Assembly (NCBI GenBank): GCA_947623455.1
Contig: OX392527.1
Coordinates: forward strand, 49,334,401 to 49,398,400
Direction: 5' to 3'
DNA: 64,000 nucleotides
Source of the DNA: Mimachlamys varia
Taxonomy: Eukaryota; Mollusca; Bivalvia; Pectinida; Pectinidae
The notes under the pieces are model-generated. The model ran no database searches. It was given only the letters and a program-made list of their open reading frames with translations, and was not told where the DNA came from. A program made the translations under genes and the position numbers. Of the stretch, positions 23,217 through 33,641 are shown one piece after another (the first letter of the stretch is position 1; every line of letters starts with the position of its first letter).

Positions 23217-23660
23217 TTAAGCTATGAATGTCTTAGCAAATGTTGTTATAGTCCTATAGTTACATTTGCTCTTCAATTTTCCATTGACACAATGCAAAGA
23301 GGCAGTTGCTGTCATATGCCGATGGCACCCAGTGTCTCGGACTATAACAGCAGTTGCTATTGTGACGTCATCAATTTCATTGTTGACTTGCTCACTTGAT
23401 TTGCTATTCCAAATCGGGCCGAAAAAACTAAATAATGCACAATAATTATATCAAAATATAAATATATGTAATGAATATTTAAGCAAATATTGTTACAGTC
23501 CTATAACACACATTGCTAAAACTGACAAACTTACATAAGTCCTTACCGGGGTTTATTTAGTTTGTCATCAATAGCAATGTGTATTATAGGACTGTAACAA
23601 CATTTGATAACACATTCATTGCTTAAATAACACACATTGCTATTACTGACAAACGTCCAT
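23217..23660. repeat. Compound inverted-repeat element
   Basis: The string TTGTTA-AGTCCTATA occurs at about 23245. It recurs at about 23490 followed by ACACACATTGCTA and ACTGACAAAC, and appears as the reverse complement at about 23558-23607 (GTTTGTCATCAATAGCAATG, then TATAGGACTGTAACAACATT). The central pair has arms of about 47 bp and a loop of about 25 bp. A further ACACATTGCTA-TACTGACAAAC follows at 23633. This looks like nested or tandem MITE copies. Confidence 0.65.
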
Positions 23661-23734
23661 AAAGCCCTACCGGATAAAATGTTCATTACTTATTTTTACA
23701 TTTGAAAGAATAAAACTCAAGTTGGTAAAACAAT

Positions 23735-23840
23735 TAAATTGATGGCGTCACAATAGAAAATGATTACATCGCAATAGAAATCGATGACGTCACATTCAAA
23801 ATTGATGACGTCACAACAGAAATTGATAGCGTCCCAAATT
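23735..23840 (+). repeat. CRE-bearing short tandem repeat, about five units
   Basis: Units of about 21-24 bp of the form AATTGATGACGTCACAATAG and variants follow one another. At least two units hold a perfect TGACGTCA palindrome and the others hold one-mismatch forms (GGCGTCA, TAGCGTC). A protein with CREB/ATF specificity could bind repeatedly, but no gene start is seen nearby. Confidence 0.6.
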
Positions 23841-24747
23841 GGCCATCACAATACATTACAGTTGAAGGATGCAGAGCAAATGTAAATATAAGGTATATAA
23901 CAACATATGCTGAAACATTCAATGCATAATCCATTTCGGCTTCGTAATGGTCTATCAACACAAACAAAATAGTAATGACTTAGAAAATTAATTCGAACGA
24001 AAATGTACAAGACAAACGCCAAAGTTATTATTTCTGAACAAAGACCGACAGTTTTAATATAGGTTAAGGCAATCTGAAAATAAGTATTTTACTTTACGGT
24101 TTGTGACATGCCCTGTCTTAAGTCTGTATTTGTCTCCGAATATTTCAACGTTAGTATTTCCATAATGAATTTTTATTGTACAACTCCCAGTCCGTCTGTA
24201 ACTTTAGGAGACTAAATAAGAATAAAACAGAAACTAAAGAGACAGAGTCGGATACATAACCGATAATTTTATTTCACTTTCAGATGTATTGAAGATGATT
24301 GTCCTTGAATAAGGCAATTTCTGGAAGAATTGAAAACTGTACCCCCTGGTCGATTGGTATTATTGGATTTATGAGAAAGTCTTCTTTACGTCGACATATA
24401 TTGATGTTTTTTGAAAAAAACGTTTTTTAAAGAGTATGCCTTAGTACATCTTGGCAACGGATAAATATTTGTATTGTGACCTATTCACAATCCAGCAAAA
24501 AAATACTGTTATACTTTCAGTGTTAATGCACTATGCGATCTCCAACTGGCTACGTATTTAGAAAGGATAAATTGTTATTATTACTTAATTTTTTCTTCAT
24601 TTTAGTGCATTTATAGTTGGAGAATCACTCGGGAATATACCATTCCATCAAAAGCGAAATAAAAATGGCATAAGATAAAGTAAAGGTGAAATGAACATTA
24701 AAAGTGGTTATGCTGACAAACATATTTGGCAATAAACAAATGCTTTA
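23841..24747. other. No supported feature
   Basis: AT-rich, without recognisable genes or repeats. Confidence 0.5.
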
Positions 24748-25072
24748 AAAGAGATAACCGAAGAGTTAACAAAACCATAATCCGAACTCAAAATCTAGCG
24801 GCAAAATATAACAAAGGAGGAGAGACCCTTGTGGAAGTACTAGATAATAAGACCATATTGCAAAGAAGACCCTTGAATAATACGCGTCGTTTACTCCATT
24901 GACGATAACCATCATGCAAATCTTGATCACATCCAATTAAACGTCAAGTCCTCAAAGTGAGAACCGAGTCATTATTCTCAATCACAACACTAGTAAGCAC
25001 ACTAATGAACATATTCAAAAAGGTCCATCTTTATATCACACAAGGATACACAATATTGAGAGAGACACATAA
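24748..25072 (-). mobile_element. RT-element 3'-region fragment
   Basis: On the minus strand it runs from TGTGATATAAAGATGGACC through ATGTTCATTAGTGTGCTTAC, GTTCTCACTTTGAGGACTTG and TTTTGAGTTCGGATTATGG to the terminal CGGTTATCTC. It is more diverged than the 22-kb copy, with an internal disruption near 24860-24890. Confidence 0.75.
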
Positions 25073-25269
25073 TAATGTTTCAAAGAAGTAATTCCCGATA
25101 TAACCTGCTGTCAAACACTCCATGACTAGCAGGAGTCTACCTATCATGATATCATTGATTTTCTTTTCCGGTCTCTACTTAGGTACATGAAAGCAGGCTC
25201 GATATATCTGCCGCATCCATTGTATCAATAATTTTGCATTTTTGGTCCCTTTAGGGTCAGATTTATATA

Positions 25270-25492
25270 CTGCAAATTACTTTTTATTTGCGAGGGATTA
25301 TATTTCTCGTTATTTCCCGAGTTGCATCAGTCGCGAATTCAAATCCCTCGCGAATATACAGTTACTTTTGCTGGTGCAACCCCAATGATTTGTTAAAGTA
25401 ACCCCTCGCGAAATCATGTTTTCGCGAATATGACTATGGTTTACCTTTCGCGATATTAAGTACTCGCGAAAATAAAGTGATTTACAGTACTC
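25270..25492. repeat. CGCGAA-type dispersed repeat, copy 1
   Basis: TCGCGAA or CTCGCGAA strings recur at least five times within 220 bp, and the segment ends near AAGTGATTTACAGTACTCACG. It is the same kind of sequence as 38515-38718 and 48019-48242, where the terminal repeats are clearer. Confidence 0.55.
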
Positions 25493-26655
25493 ACGATTTG
25501 AAGTCTTTAAAATCGGTACCTTGAGCTGAATGTTTGGCGTTCAATTTGTAAAAAAGAACACTGGATATTGACTGCTCTGTCTTTTGTTAGAGTAATGTGA
25601 CCGAGTTGAGTGGCACTCCTCCATTTAAATATAATAGCATTTCAGTGAGATACGGCTTTATTGGGTCCCAAAATGCCCTGGTTAAATAATGAACTATCGG
25701 TTTGGTTACACACGGTAATGTTGGTAATGTTAAAATATTATGATTAATCTAACAATTTCATTTATGTTAACAATGGTACTTTTCAGTTAATTTTATCATT
25801 TTTTCTATTTTGTCATTATTGGTTCTGAATGAGTCGAGTAGTTATGTATCATTTCACAAAACTAAAAAAAAACATTCAATTTTGAGTTATTCTTCTCGGG
25901 AAATATGAACGGGGCACTTAACAAAATAGTGTTCAAGAAGTATTTTACAAAAATTCTGGCTAAGATTAATTTCCATATGAACTAGAGAAACAGCGTTTGC
26001 GGTAGCCCATTACGACCGAGCTGGTTATGATTTATCGATGGTTTTGGCTGTTATTCTCTAAGACTAACAACCCTCCAGACATATCCAGTTTTGATATACG
26101 AGTTTTATCAAATATCCGAAATGTCAAAAAGGGATTGATTCTGTAAAGGATACATATCCCGTCTCGTCTTTGACTCTCAACTCAATTGTGGAGGTATCAT
26201 AATATGTGTAAAAATAATTACAAGGAAAGGGACGATTTTCTTCGTATATTTATGGAAACACCAAAAACACATTAAAAACAGTTTCTACATTATAATTCTA
26301 TTTTGTTTCAATCTTCAGTCATTTGCTTTTCGACCTCGAGTGTCATATATAATCTACTTCTTTATATATATCTATATTTCTTTTACAAATTAAATTGACC
26401 TTTTTATTTTTGTTTGTGATTTAACGACACCTCGTAACAACAGGGTTCTTTTGAGGACGGGCACAGAGTGAGAAACCACATCAGACAGTTAATATCAAAT
26501 AATGCAATGGGGAAATAAGAATGATGAGAAACGAAAAAGATCTCAATTGATGAAATCTGAAAAACAGATCAATGTTTGGTCTCCAAGTATTTCTTTGTTG
26601 AAGACACAGAAGAAGTAGACCTGAGCAGTATAAAAAATCTAAATGGTATAAACGT
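25493..26655. other. No supported feature
   Basis: AT-rich, with one 67-codon minus frame and no recognisable feature. Confidence 0.5.
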
Positions 26656-27215
26656 GAGAATAAACTGATCCATGAATTCGTCATTGGGAAAAAAATATGG
26701 ATTCGTCATAATAATAAACCGAACCTTAATTAATCCTCATTTAACCGATTTCTTCATTCATCCTTTAAATAACCGATCCGTGAATTCGTCATCACAATAT
26801 AAACCGATTCGTGAATTCGTCATCACAATATAAACTGATCCGTGAATGCGTCATCAAAATATAAACTGATCCATGAATTCGTCATTAGAATAAACTGATC
26901 CGTTAAGTCGTTTATAGAATGAACCGACTTGTGAATTCATCGTTTGAATAATCGATTTGCGAATTCTTTATTAGAATAAACAGATCGGTGAATTCGTTTT
27001 TAAAGTGAACCGACCTGTTAATTAAACCTGATAATCAACCGATTTGTAAATTCATTTTTTAAGTAACCGATTCGTGAATTCGTCATTAGAACTAACTGAT
27101 ATATAAATCCGTTATTCAGCTGTTATTAGATTGAACCTACTTGTTCATTAGTCATGAGAATCAATCGATTTGTAAATTCATCGTTTGAATAATCGATTCG
27201 TGATTTCGTCATAAA
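26656..27215 (+). repeat. Degenerate minisatellite of about 30-33 bp
   Basis: The phrase ACCGATTCGTGAATTCGTCA, then TAGAATAA or TCACAATATA, recurs with variation about 15-18 times. GTGAATTCGTCAT, with its EcoRI-like GAATTC, is the most constant part. Divergence is high at both ends of the array and lower near 26780-26880. Confidence 0.75.
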
Positions 27216-27904
27216 TTATGATGTGATTAAAAAAGCATGCAAGGAAGAAAGTAAGGCTAAATTGAAGTAATTTCATCACCGAGAACATGTAGATAGTCTG
27301 CCTTTCAAGTCAACCATGGGTGGAACGGTTGGTAAAAAATAAAAACAATGAAGTTTCTTAAAGCAAGAATTCCAGAAAGATTTATATGCACACAGGGAAA
27401 GGAATGTATTTTGTATATAATGGTTCACTTTGACAAATATGAATAAAAAGCAAGCGCTTTTCTTTAACGCAAAATACCTGAAATCTTGTTTGAAAGAGTT
27501 TTGTATGTTTTGGGAAAAAAATCGGAAATTAATAAACAAACGGAGAATGGTATAAAAATACAGTTATATATGACTTGAGGGTAAAGCAAAAATACATTTT
27601 CTCCTATATAATGAGGGATTGGTATTGTTGCCGTTACTTCGGACATCAACTCTTAATTACGCATGCTTCATACTTTAAAGCATTGAATGTTTTATTTTCT
27701 TCTTTCTTCTATTTTGTGTCTTAATTACTTTCCTAATATTTTTGGTGACCTTGGTATTGAGTTTTGTTTTCGCAAATCAATGAGTTATATTGGTTTTTCA
27801 CTTTGACATACACTGTACTTTATTGTTCAGCTTTACATTTGGTATTGGTAAGGACTAATTAGATCTTTGCAGTTTAATATGACAGGGTGGAGTGTTAGAC
27901 TGTA
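27216..27904. other. No supported feature
   Basis: AT-rich; short minus-strand frames only. Confidence 0.5.
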
Positions 27905-27940
27905 ACGTCAAGGTTTCGGATTCCCACCTTTTGGCCTATT

Positions 27941-27984
27941 GCATTATCGAAGAGTCCTAGGAGGACGAAACAGCTGTATGGTGC
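27941..27984 (+). ncRNA. Hammerhead ribozyme motif, core mutated
   Basis: Stem II (GTCCT/AGGAC), GAA, stem III (ACA/TGT) and the UA cleavage site are intact. The core CTGA reads TCGA, altering C3 and U4, so catalysis is not expected. Confidence 0.7.
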
Positions 27985-28316
27985 AGTTTAATTAATTTTT
28001 TCGGCATGCTGTATATATTACTAAATTTAAAGGTGCATCACATGTGTGTGTTACGTCATCTTTAATGATAGGGGGTGGCAGACTCTGCTGGTGGATTTTC
28101 TAGTCCCCGAGGATTGCTGGAGCCTCCATAGCCAGTTAATCTCATTTGAGTAGTGGCATGGTACATAATATACACATTTTCGTATTACAATATTTGAAAT
28201 ATACAGAACTATTTTAATTTTACTTCTAAATTCATAAATTAAAGGGGTTTTACGCACCTGACCCTTCTGCTTCTACATTAATTTAGACATTTTGGATTCC
28301 CACTTTTTGGCCCCTA

Positions 28317-28360
28317 GCATCACTGAAAAATCCTAGGAGGATAAAACAGCTGTATGGTGC
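28317..28360 (+). ncRNA. Hammerhead ribozyme motif, core mutated, stem II compensated
   Basis: Stem I (GCATCA/TGGTGC) and stem III are intact. G8 is changed to A (CTGAAAA) and G12 to A, which should abolish activity. The closing pair of stem II has changed from G-C to A-T (ATCCT/AGGAT), a compensatory double change. Confidence 0.7.
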
Positions 28361-28544
28361 AGTTTTATTCATTTTCTGGCGTGCTATATCTATTATTTTA
28401 AAAGGTGCAGCACATGTGTGTTACCTCAACCTTTCAATCCTTTGAGAGGATTATCCGTTATCCGTAGGTACCGTCTTCACGTTACATTTGCAAGGACGCA
28501 GACAACGCACAAGAGAAAACCAAAGTAAAAGCGGAAAAAATGTT

Positions 28545-29655
28545 TCAATATAAAATCTGAGATTTTCAATATGAACTGCAATAGTTTAACTTTTCTGGAA
28601 AATGGAAGCCGTAAGAGAATAAAGGTCAATCAAGTACCATGAAATCCTGAGCAGACGACCATATCAAGTTATAATTATGGGATGTTTTAGTTATACAAAG
28701 GAAACTAGAAACCGTGTAAAAACAAACGATTTCAGTATCAAGTGCAATAGTTAAACGTTCTCGTTATAAAATACAGTCCTGAAAATGGAACCCGTAAGAG
28801 AATACAGGTCATTTACGTGTACCTGGGAATATTGAGCAGACGACCATATCAAGTTATAATTTAGTGATGTTTTTAGTTTTACAAATAGGAAACGAGAAAC
28901 CATGTAAAAGCAAACAATTTTCAATATCAACTGCAATAGCTTCACTTTCTCGTAAAATAATATGAAGTCTGGAAAATGGAACCCGTAAGAGAATGCAGGT
29001 CACTTACCTGGGCATCTTGAGCAGACGACCATATCAAGTTATAATTAAGGGATGTTTTTAGTTATACAAATAGGAAACGAGAAACCATGTAAAAGCAAAC
29101 AATTTTCAATATCAACTGCAATAGCTTGTCTTTCTCGTAATAATATGCAGTCTGGAAAATGGAACCGTAAGAAAATACAGGTCATTTACCTGGACATCTT
29201 GAGCAGACGACCATATCAAGTTATAATTATGGGATGTTTTAGTTATACAAATAGGAATCTAGAAACCGTGTAAAAACAAACGATATCAATATCAACTGCA
29301 ATAGTTAAACGTTCTGGTAATAAAATACAGTCCTGAAAATGGAACCCGTAAGAGAATACAGGTCACTTACCTGGGCATCTTGAGCAGACGACCATATCAA
29401 GTTATAATTAAGGGATGTTTTTAGTTATACAAATAGGAAACGAGAAACCATGTAAAAGCAAACAATTTTCAATATCAACTGCAATAGCTTGTCTTTCTCG
29501 TAATAATATGCAGTCCTGAAAATAAAACCCGTACAGGGCACTAACCTGGAAATCACGAGCAGACGACCATATCAAGTTATGATACTTGGATTATTTTAAC
29601 GATATGAAAAGGAAGCGAGAAACCGTGTAATAGCAAACGAGACATATCAGAGTCG
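28545..29655 (+). repeat. Tandem repeat of about 175-185 bp, six units
   Basis: The landmark GAGCAGACGACCATATCAAG starts at about 28649, 28834, 29019, 29201, 29382 and 29557. Each unit also has AATGGAACCCGTAAGAGAAT, ATGTTTTTAGTTATACAAAT, AGGAAACGAGAAACCATGTA and ATATCAACTGCAATAG. Units are similar but not identical, and the last is the most diverged and shortest. Confidence 0.9.
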
Positions 29656-30717
29656 CTAGAGTATATTTTTAGAAAAGGTGTAAATCAGTACATATGTGTA
29701 TAATGAACATGTCGATTAATCAACCTACTGAAGTGGAAATAATCAGCCAAATCCGTTAGATCTTGTCTACACAAATGAAGAAGATCTGATATCAAATATT
29801 GATATATAAAGTCCTATTAGGAAAATCGATCATTGAGAACTACATTTCAAACGTCAACTGCAGAATATGTTCGCCCGAGACCTTCTAATTAATGAGCTGA
29901 GTTTATGGAAATAAATACAAAAAATCGATAATATGAACGGGTGTGAGTGTTTTGATTAAGATGGTATTAACTATAATTGGAAATGTTGCCATGACAAGAG
30001 GATGGAAGCAGAACAGAAGTACGATTCTTAATGGAAATCACAAAAGAAATAATGAAATTGATATCTGGTAGCTAGAAATCCAAGAGAAATAATGAGGAAA
30101 AACCACGCTCAATCCAGAAGTGTTATTTTCTTTCTGACGAAGAATCCTTTAAAATAATCAAGTGGGTTTTTTATGAAGATTGTGTAAATTATAATTGGAA
30201 CTACTTTGACAACACGAACGTTTATTTGAAAGGAACTTAAGCAAAAACAAATCTGAATTCAAAGTCCAAATAGATTTGCTCAACATTGAATTTTACAGGA
30301 AAACACAAAAATAAAATCATAAAACGTGCTTTTGTAAAAAAGAAAATCTATAAGTTATTAAACGTCTTGCATATCGATTAAACGAATGGTCGATCGCACA
30401 AAGTGACTTCACGTATACTTTGGCACGTGTCATAGGTGTAATCGAACCGTCAAGTGATTGTTATATTCTTTTTGCAACAGCAATCAGACCAATAAATATA
30501 CCAAATGTTGTTCATATTTACAACAGAGTCGCGACAATGTAGTTTCTTCCTTCCAGGCCATTGTCGCCTAAGCACTGAATGGCAATGGGTAAAACAGCAT
30601 AAACATTAGATTACATGTGTTTGTATTGATATTCCTAATACTTTTTATTCCGTTACCAGGCCCCACTAATCTAGTCATGTGTCTTTACCCATCGATATAT
30701 CATCAAGCGTATATATA
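29656..30717. other. No supported feature
   Basis: AT-rich; no frame listed and no repeat recognised. The Tc1-like element begins immediately after. Confidence 0.5.
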
Positions 30718-30740
30718 CTGAAACGAAAAAGAAACGCAAC
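30718..30740. repeat. Left terminal inverted repeat of Tc1-like element
   Basis: 23 bp starting CTGAAACGAAAAAG, preceded by TA at 30716-30717. Reverse complement of 32233-32255. Confidence 0.93.
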
Positions 30741-30941
30741 TTCAAATTGTAGGTTTAATAAAATAATAATTGTGAGCATTATGTTTAAATTTCATATGTA
30801 ATAGTTAATATTGAATATTGATGTAACATCCTTATTCAATATTTAGAGATTTTTAAGAACAGGTCACTTTGCTAGAAGGTCATGATTGGTAGTACCCTAC
30901 GTGAATCCAAGTTGAAATGACAGCAGTTTTGAAACCGTGCC

Positions 30942-31988
30942 CTAATATCGTGTGTGTCCTCCTCGAACAGTTATCACATCTCTAATTCTTTGTTGCATTG
31001 AGTTCATCAGGGCATTGACTTTCCGTATTGGAATGTTATTCCATTCTTGGACGAGTGCATTTGCTAACTGAGGGAGGGTAATTGGGGGGTTACGGCGATT
31101 TCGAATTCTTCTGTCTAATTCATCCCACAAATGCTCGATTGGGGACAGGTCGGGGCTATATGGAGGCCAATCTATAGGAGCAATGTTCTGTGTCGCAAGA
31201 AAGTCTCTACAGACTCTTGCAACGTGTGGTCTCGCGTTATCTTGCTGAAAGGTTAGATGATGCTGCCTAACAAACGGCACAACATGGGGCCTAAGGATCT
31301 CATCCCGATAGCGTACGGCCGTTAAATTCCCATTGACTATCACCAAAGGCGTCTTCAAACCATGGGAGATTCCCGCCCAAACCATAACTGATCCACCCCC
31401 AAATCGGTCGTGTTCCAAAACACAGGCGTCAGCAAAACGTTCGCCTCGACGCCGGTACACACGTTGACGGCCATCTGCTCGAAATAACGTGAATCGAGAT
31501 TCATCGGTGAAGAGCATAGACCTCCAACGTCTCATAGGAAAACGTCTGGGCATATGTGCCGTTGCCCATTGCATACGACGTGCTCGACGTTGCGGTGTTA
31601 GTGGTAAACCAACGTACTGTCGCCTTGCACGCAAATTAGCCTCACGCAGTCTGTTGATCACTGTTTGGGGATGAATTCGACGGTTATGATTACCAATCGT
31701 ATTCCTTGCCGTTTCAGCGGCCGTTAATCTCCTGTTACGCAGGTGTGCCAACCTAAGAACCCGGTCTTGACGTCGCGACGTTACGCGTGGACGTCCTGAT
31801 CTCGGCTGGTCATCGACTCTTCCTGTTGCGTTAAGACGTGAAACTAATCGACTAATAGTCGATTTGTGAACTCTGAATTGTCGAGCGACGTGAAGTTGCG
31901 TGTTCCCTGCCAGAAGCATCGCTATAGCACGTCCTCTATCAACCTTTGATAACCGTGGCATAATTGTAAAAGGAATTATTGTTTGCAA
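30942..31988 (-). CDS. Tc1/mariner transposase (DD34E), intact
   Basis: This enzyme binds the element's terminal repeats and catalyses cut-and-paste transposition in the nucleus. The 348-residue frame is uninterrupted. An N-terminal helix-turn-helix DNA-binding region lies at about residues 14-56. The GRPR linker motif is at 65-68 and a second HTH at about 70-125. The DDE catalytic domain follows, with D162 (LFTDESRF), D250 (FQQDNARPH) and E285 (SPDLSPIEHLW). The 34 residues between the second D and the E define the DD34E class. The first ATG gives MQTIIPF; the in-frame ATG at codon 10 (MPRLSKVDRG) is the more usual family start and may be the true one. The length is normal for Tc1-like transposases (about 340). 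Codons are more GC-rich than the flanks. No host gene overlaps it. Confidence 0.95.
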   Translation of the reverse strand: MQTIIPFTIMPRLSKVDRGRAIAMLLAGNTQLHVARQFRVHKSTISRLVSRLNATGRVDDQPRSGRPRVTSRRQDRVLRLAHLRNRRLTAAETARNTIGNHNRRIHPQTVINRLREANLRARRQYVGLPLTPQRRARRMQWATAHMPRRFPMRRWRSMLFTDESRFTLFRADGRQRVYRRRGERFADACVLEHDRFGGGSVMVWAGISHGLKTPLVIVNGNLTAVRYRDEILRPHVVPFVRQHHLTFQQDNARPHVARVCRDFLATQNIAPIDWPPYSPDLSPIEHLWDELDRRIRNRRNPPITLPQLANALVQEWNNIPIRKVNALMNSMQQRIRDVITVRGGHTRY

Positions 31989-32232
31989 AAGTATTGGCGA
32001 TGATGTGGCTCAATGTTAGTGATGAATTGATACTGGTTTGAATGAAAAAAGAACGCATATGTTTGTACAGGCACGGTTTTTGATGTTTTTACCGCGCCGG
32101 AAGTGCATAGGTCTCTAGTCACACTTGGGTGATTTTGAAGATTGGTATGGGTGTTAGGCAGGTTGCATGTTTATATCGGCGATTTTTATACAGATATGTA
32201 TATTTAATACAAAATTAATCACAATTTTCCAT

Positions 32233-32255
32233 GTTGCGTTTCTTTTTCGTTTCAG
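32233..32255. repeat. Right terminal inverted repeat of Tc1-like element
   Basis: 23 bp ending CTTTTTCGTTTCAG, followed by TA at 32256-32257. It lies upstream of the transposase start. Confidence 0.93.
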
Positions 32256-32404
32256 TATATATGCTTTATTTAGTGTTGTTAAGCATCATGATTCAATGTC
32301 TTTAATAGCCAAGGACATGGCTCAATGTGTATGATATATACATGTATGTATGCTAAATGCAGAGTACGTTGGTATATTCGCATCCTTTTGTTAGCGTTAA
32401 TAGA

Positions 32405-32500
32405 TGTTTAGGGTCGTCACATAGGGATATACCAGGTGGTGGAGGAAGCTGGAGTTCACGGATAAAAACCATAAACCAACGCCCAGTACCTGGCAAATGT
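32405..32500 (-). mobile_element. SINE family 2, partial copy
   Basis: Contains GGTGGTGGAGGAAGCTGGAG, a GGATAAAAACC block, and CCCAGTACCTGGCAA, matching the reverse complement of the middle of the SINE at 10935-11112. It runs directly into the 57-bp minisatellite. Confidence 0.55.
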
Positions 32501-33195
32501 CTGACGTAGACCTCAAACCCACGAATGTGTTGATGAGGGCTAGTGGTAGCAGAATGTCAGACGTAGACTCAAATCCACGAATGTGTTGATGAGGGCTAGT
32601 GGTAGCAGAATGTCAGACGTAGACCTCAAACCCATGAATGTGTTGATGAGGGCTAGTGGTAGCTGAATGTCTGACGTAGACCTCAAACCCATGAATGTGT
32701 TGATGAGGGCTAGTGGTAGCTGAATGTCTGACGTAGACCTCAAACCCATGAATGTGTTGATGAGGGCTAGTGGTAGCAGAATGTCAGACGTAGACCTAAA
32801 ACCCATGAATGTGTTGATGAGGGCTAGTGGTAGCAGAATGTCAGACGTAGACCTCAAATCCATGAATGTGTTGATGAGGGCTAGTGATAGCTGAATGTCA
32901 GACGTAGACCTCAAATCCATGAATGTGTTGATGAGGGCTAGTGGTAGCAGAATGTCTGATGTAGACCTCAAATCCATGAATGTGTTGATGAGGGCTAGTG
33001 GTAGCAGAATGTCTGACGTAGACCTCAAATCCATGAATGTGTTGATGAGGGCTAGTGATAGCTGAATGTCTGACGTAGACCTCAAATCCATGAATGTGTT
33101 GATGAGGGCTAGTGGTAGCAGAACGTCAGACGTAGACCTCAAACCCATGAATGTGTTGATGAGGGCTAGTGGTAGCAGAATGTCAGAAGGACACT
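32496..33195 (-). repeat. 57-bp minisatellite, about 12 copies
   Basis: Units contain TGTCAGACGTAGACCTCAAA, CCCATGAATGTGTTGATGAG and GGCTAGTGGTAGC. Copies differ at a few positions (TCAGA/TCTGA, CCC/TCC, TAGCA/TAGCT) and one unit has a 1-bp deletion. Since 57 = 3 x 19, the minus strand holds a 223-codon frame of 19-residue repeats (core LPLALINTFM). I consider this frame a by-product. The unit resembles the B-box-side head of the adjacent SINE in reverse orientation (ACGTAG, CTCAAACC, GAGGGCTAG). Confidence 0.9.
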
Positions 33196-33404
33196 GATAC
33201 CCATTGAACACCCCGGTTACTAGATAACTGTCGAATAAAACAGTACTGAGTTACATAGTATGCCTAAGTCACCATGAATAATATTCAACTTGGTAACTAG
33301 TTGTTGTGATTACCCAAAATACTATATGTTAATTAAGCTGGGCAAGTATACGAAAAAAATGTTATATGCAGTAAAAAGAATCGTCAAGATACGTTTGTGT
33401 CACT

Positions 33405-33641
33405 TTGAAAGATGACGTAACACACACAGATGCTGCACCTTTAAAATTAAGTGATAGATACAGTATGCCGGGGAAAAAAATAATTAAACTGCATCATTCA
33501 GCTGTTTCGTCCTCCTAGGACTCTTCAGTGATGCTACAGGCCAAAAGATGGGAATCAAAAAGCTCTAAACTAATGTAGAAGCAGGACGGTCAGGTGCGTA
33601 AAATCCCTTTAATCTATAAAGTAAAATTAAATTAGTTCTTG
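33405..33641 (-). mobile_element. Retrozyme-like repeat, copy 4
   Basis: On the minus strand the order is TTTAATTTTACTTTATAGAT, GGTGCAGC-type elements, the hammerhead motif, and AAAGGTGCAGCATCTGTGTG, ending GTTACGTCATCTTTC. Similar sequences of about 32 bp flank it on both sides (GTCAAGATACGTTTGTGTCA at about 33384 and GTCAGGCTACGTTTGCGTCA at about 33659). These could be a long, diverged target duplication or part of a second unit. Confidence 0.7.
33491..33534 (-). ncRNA. Hammerhead ribozyme motif, cleavage triplet altered
   Basis: Core CTGAAGA, stem II (GTCCT/AGGAC) and GAA are intact. Stem I is fully Watson-Crick (GCATCA with TGATGC). U16.1 is changed to A, so A15.1 has no partner and the required UH cleavage dinucleotide is lost. 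Probably inactive. Confidence 0.7.

Larger units (their letters stand above)
27905..28440 (+). mobile_element. Retrozyme-like tandem dimer (copies 2 and 3)
   Basis: Two head-to-tail copies of the hammerhead repeat, with their ribozyme motifs 376 bp apart. The unit between them carries both the 3' part of the first copy (GGTGCATCACATGTGTG, GTTACGTCATCTTT) and the 5' part of the second (ACTTCTAAATTCATAAATTA, CTGACCCTTCTGCTTCTAC). This is the multimeric layout expected if RNA circles or concatemers were reverse-transcribed. Both ribozyme cores carry inactivating changes. Confidence 0.75.
30718..32255 (-). mobile_element. Complete Tc1-like DNA transposon
   Basis: A 1,538-bp element bounded by perfect 23-bp terminal inverted repeats beginning CTGAAACGAAAAAGAAACGC (30718-30740 and 32233-32255). 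Each side is flanked by a TA dinucleotide, the target duplication of the Tc1/mariner superfamily. Weaker complementarity extends inward for another 10-15 bp. It holds one intact transposase gene on the minus strand. Intact TIRs, TA flanks and an uninterrupted frame indicate a young insertion that may still be mobile. Confidence 0.93.

Noticed and set aside
23764..23967. 67-residue minus-strand membrane protein
   Set aside because: Half of the frame lies in the CRE-bearing short tandem repeat.
32540..33211. 223-residue protein with 19-residue repeats
   Set aside because: Exact by-product of a 57-bp minisatellite. The frame is lost with a 1-bp deletion in one unit and there is no supporting signal.
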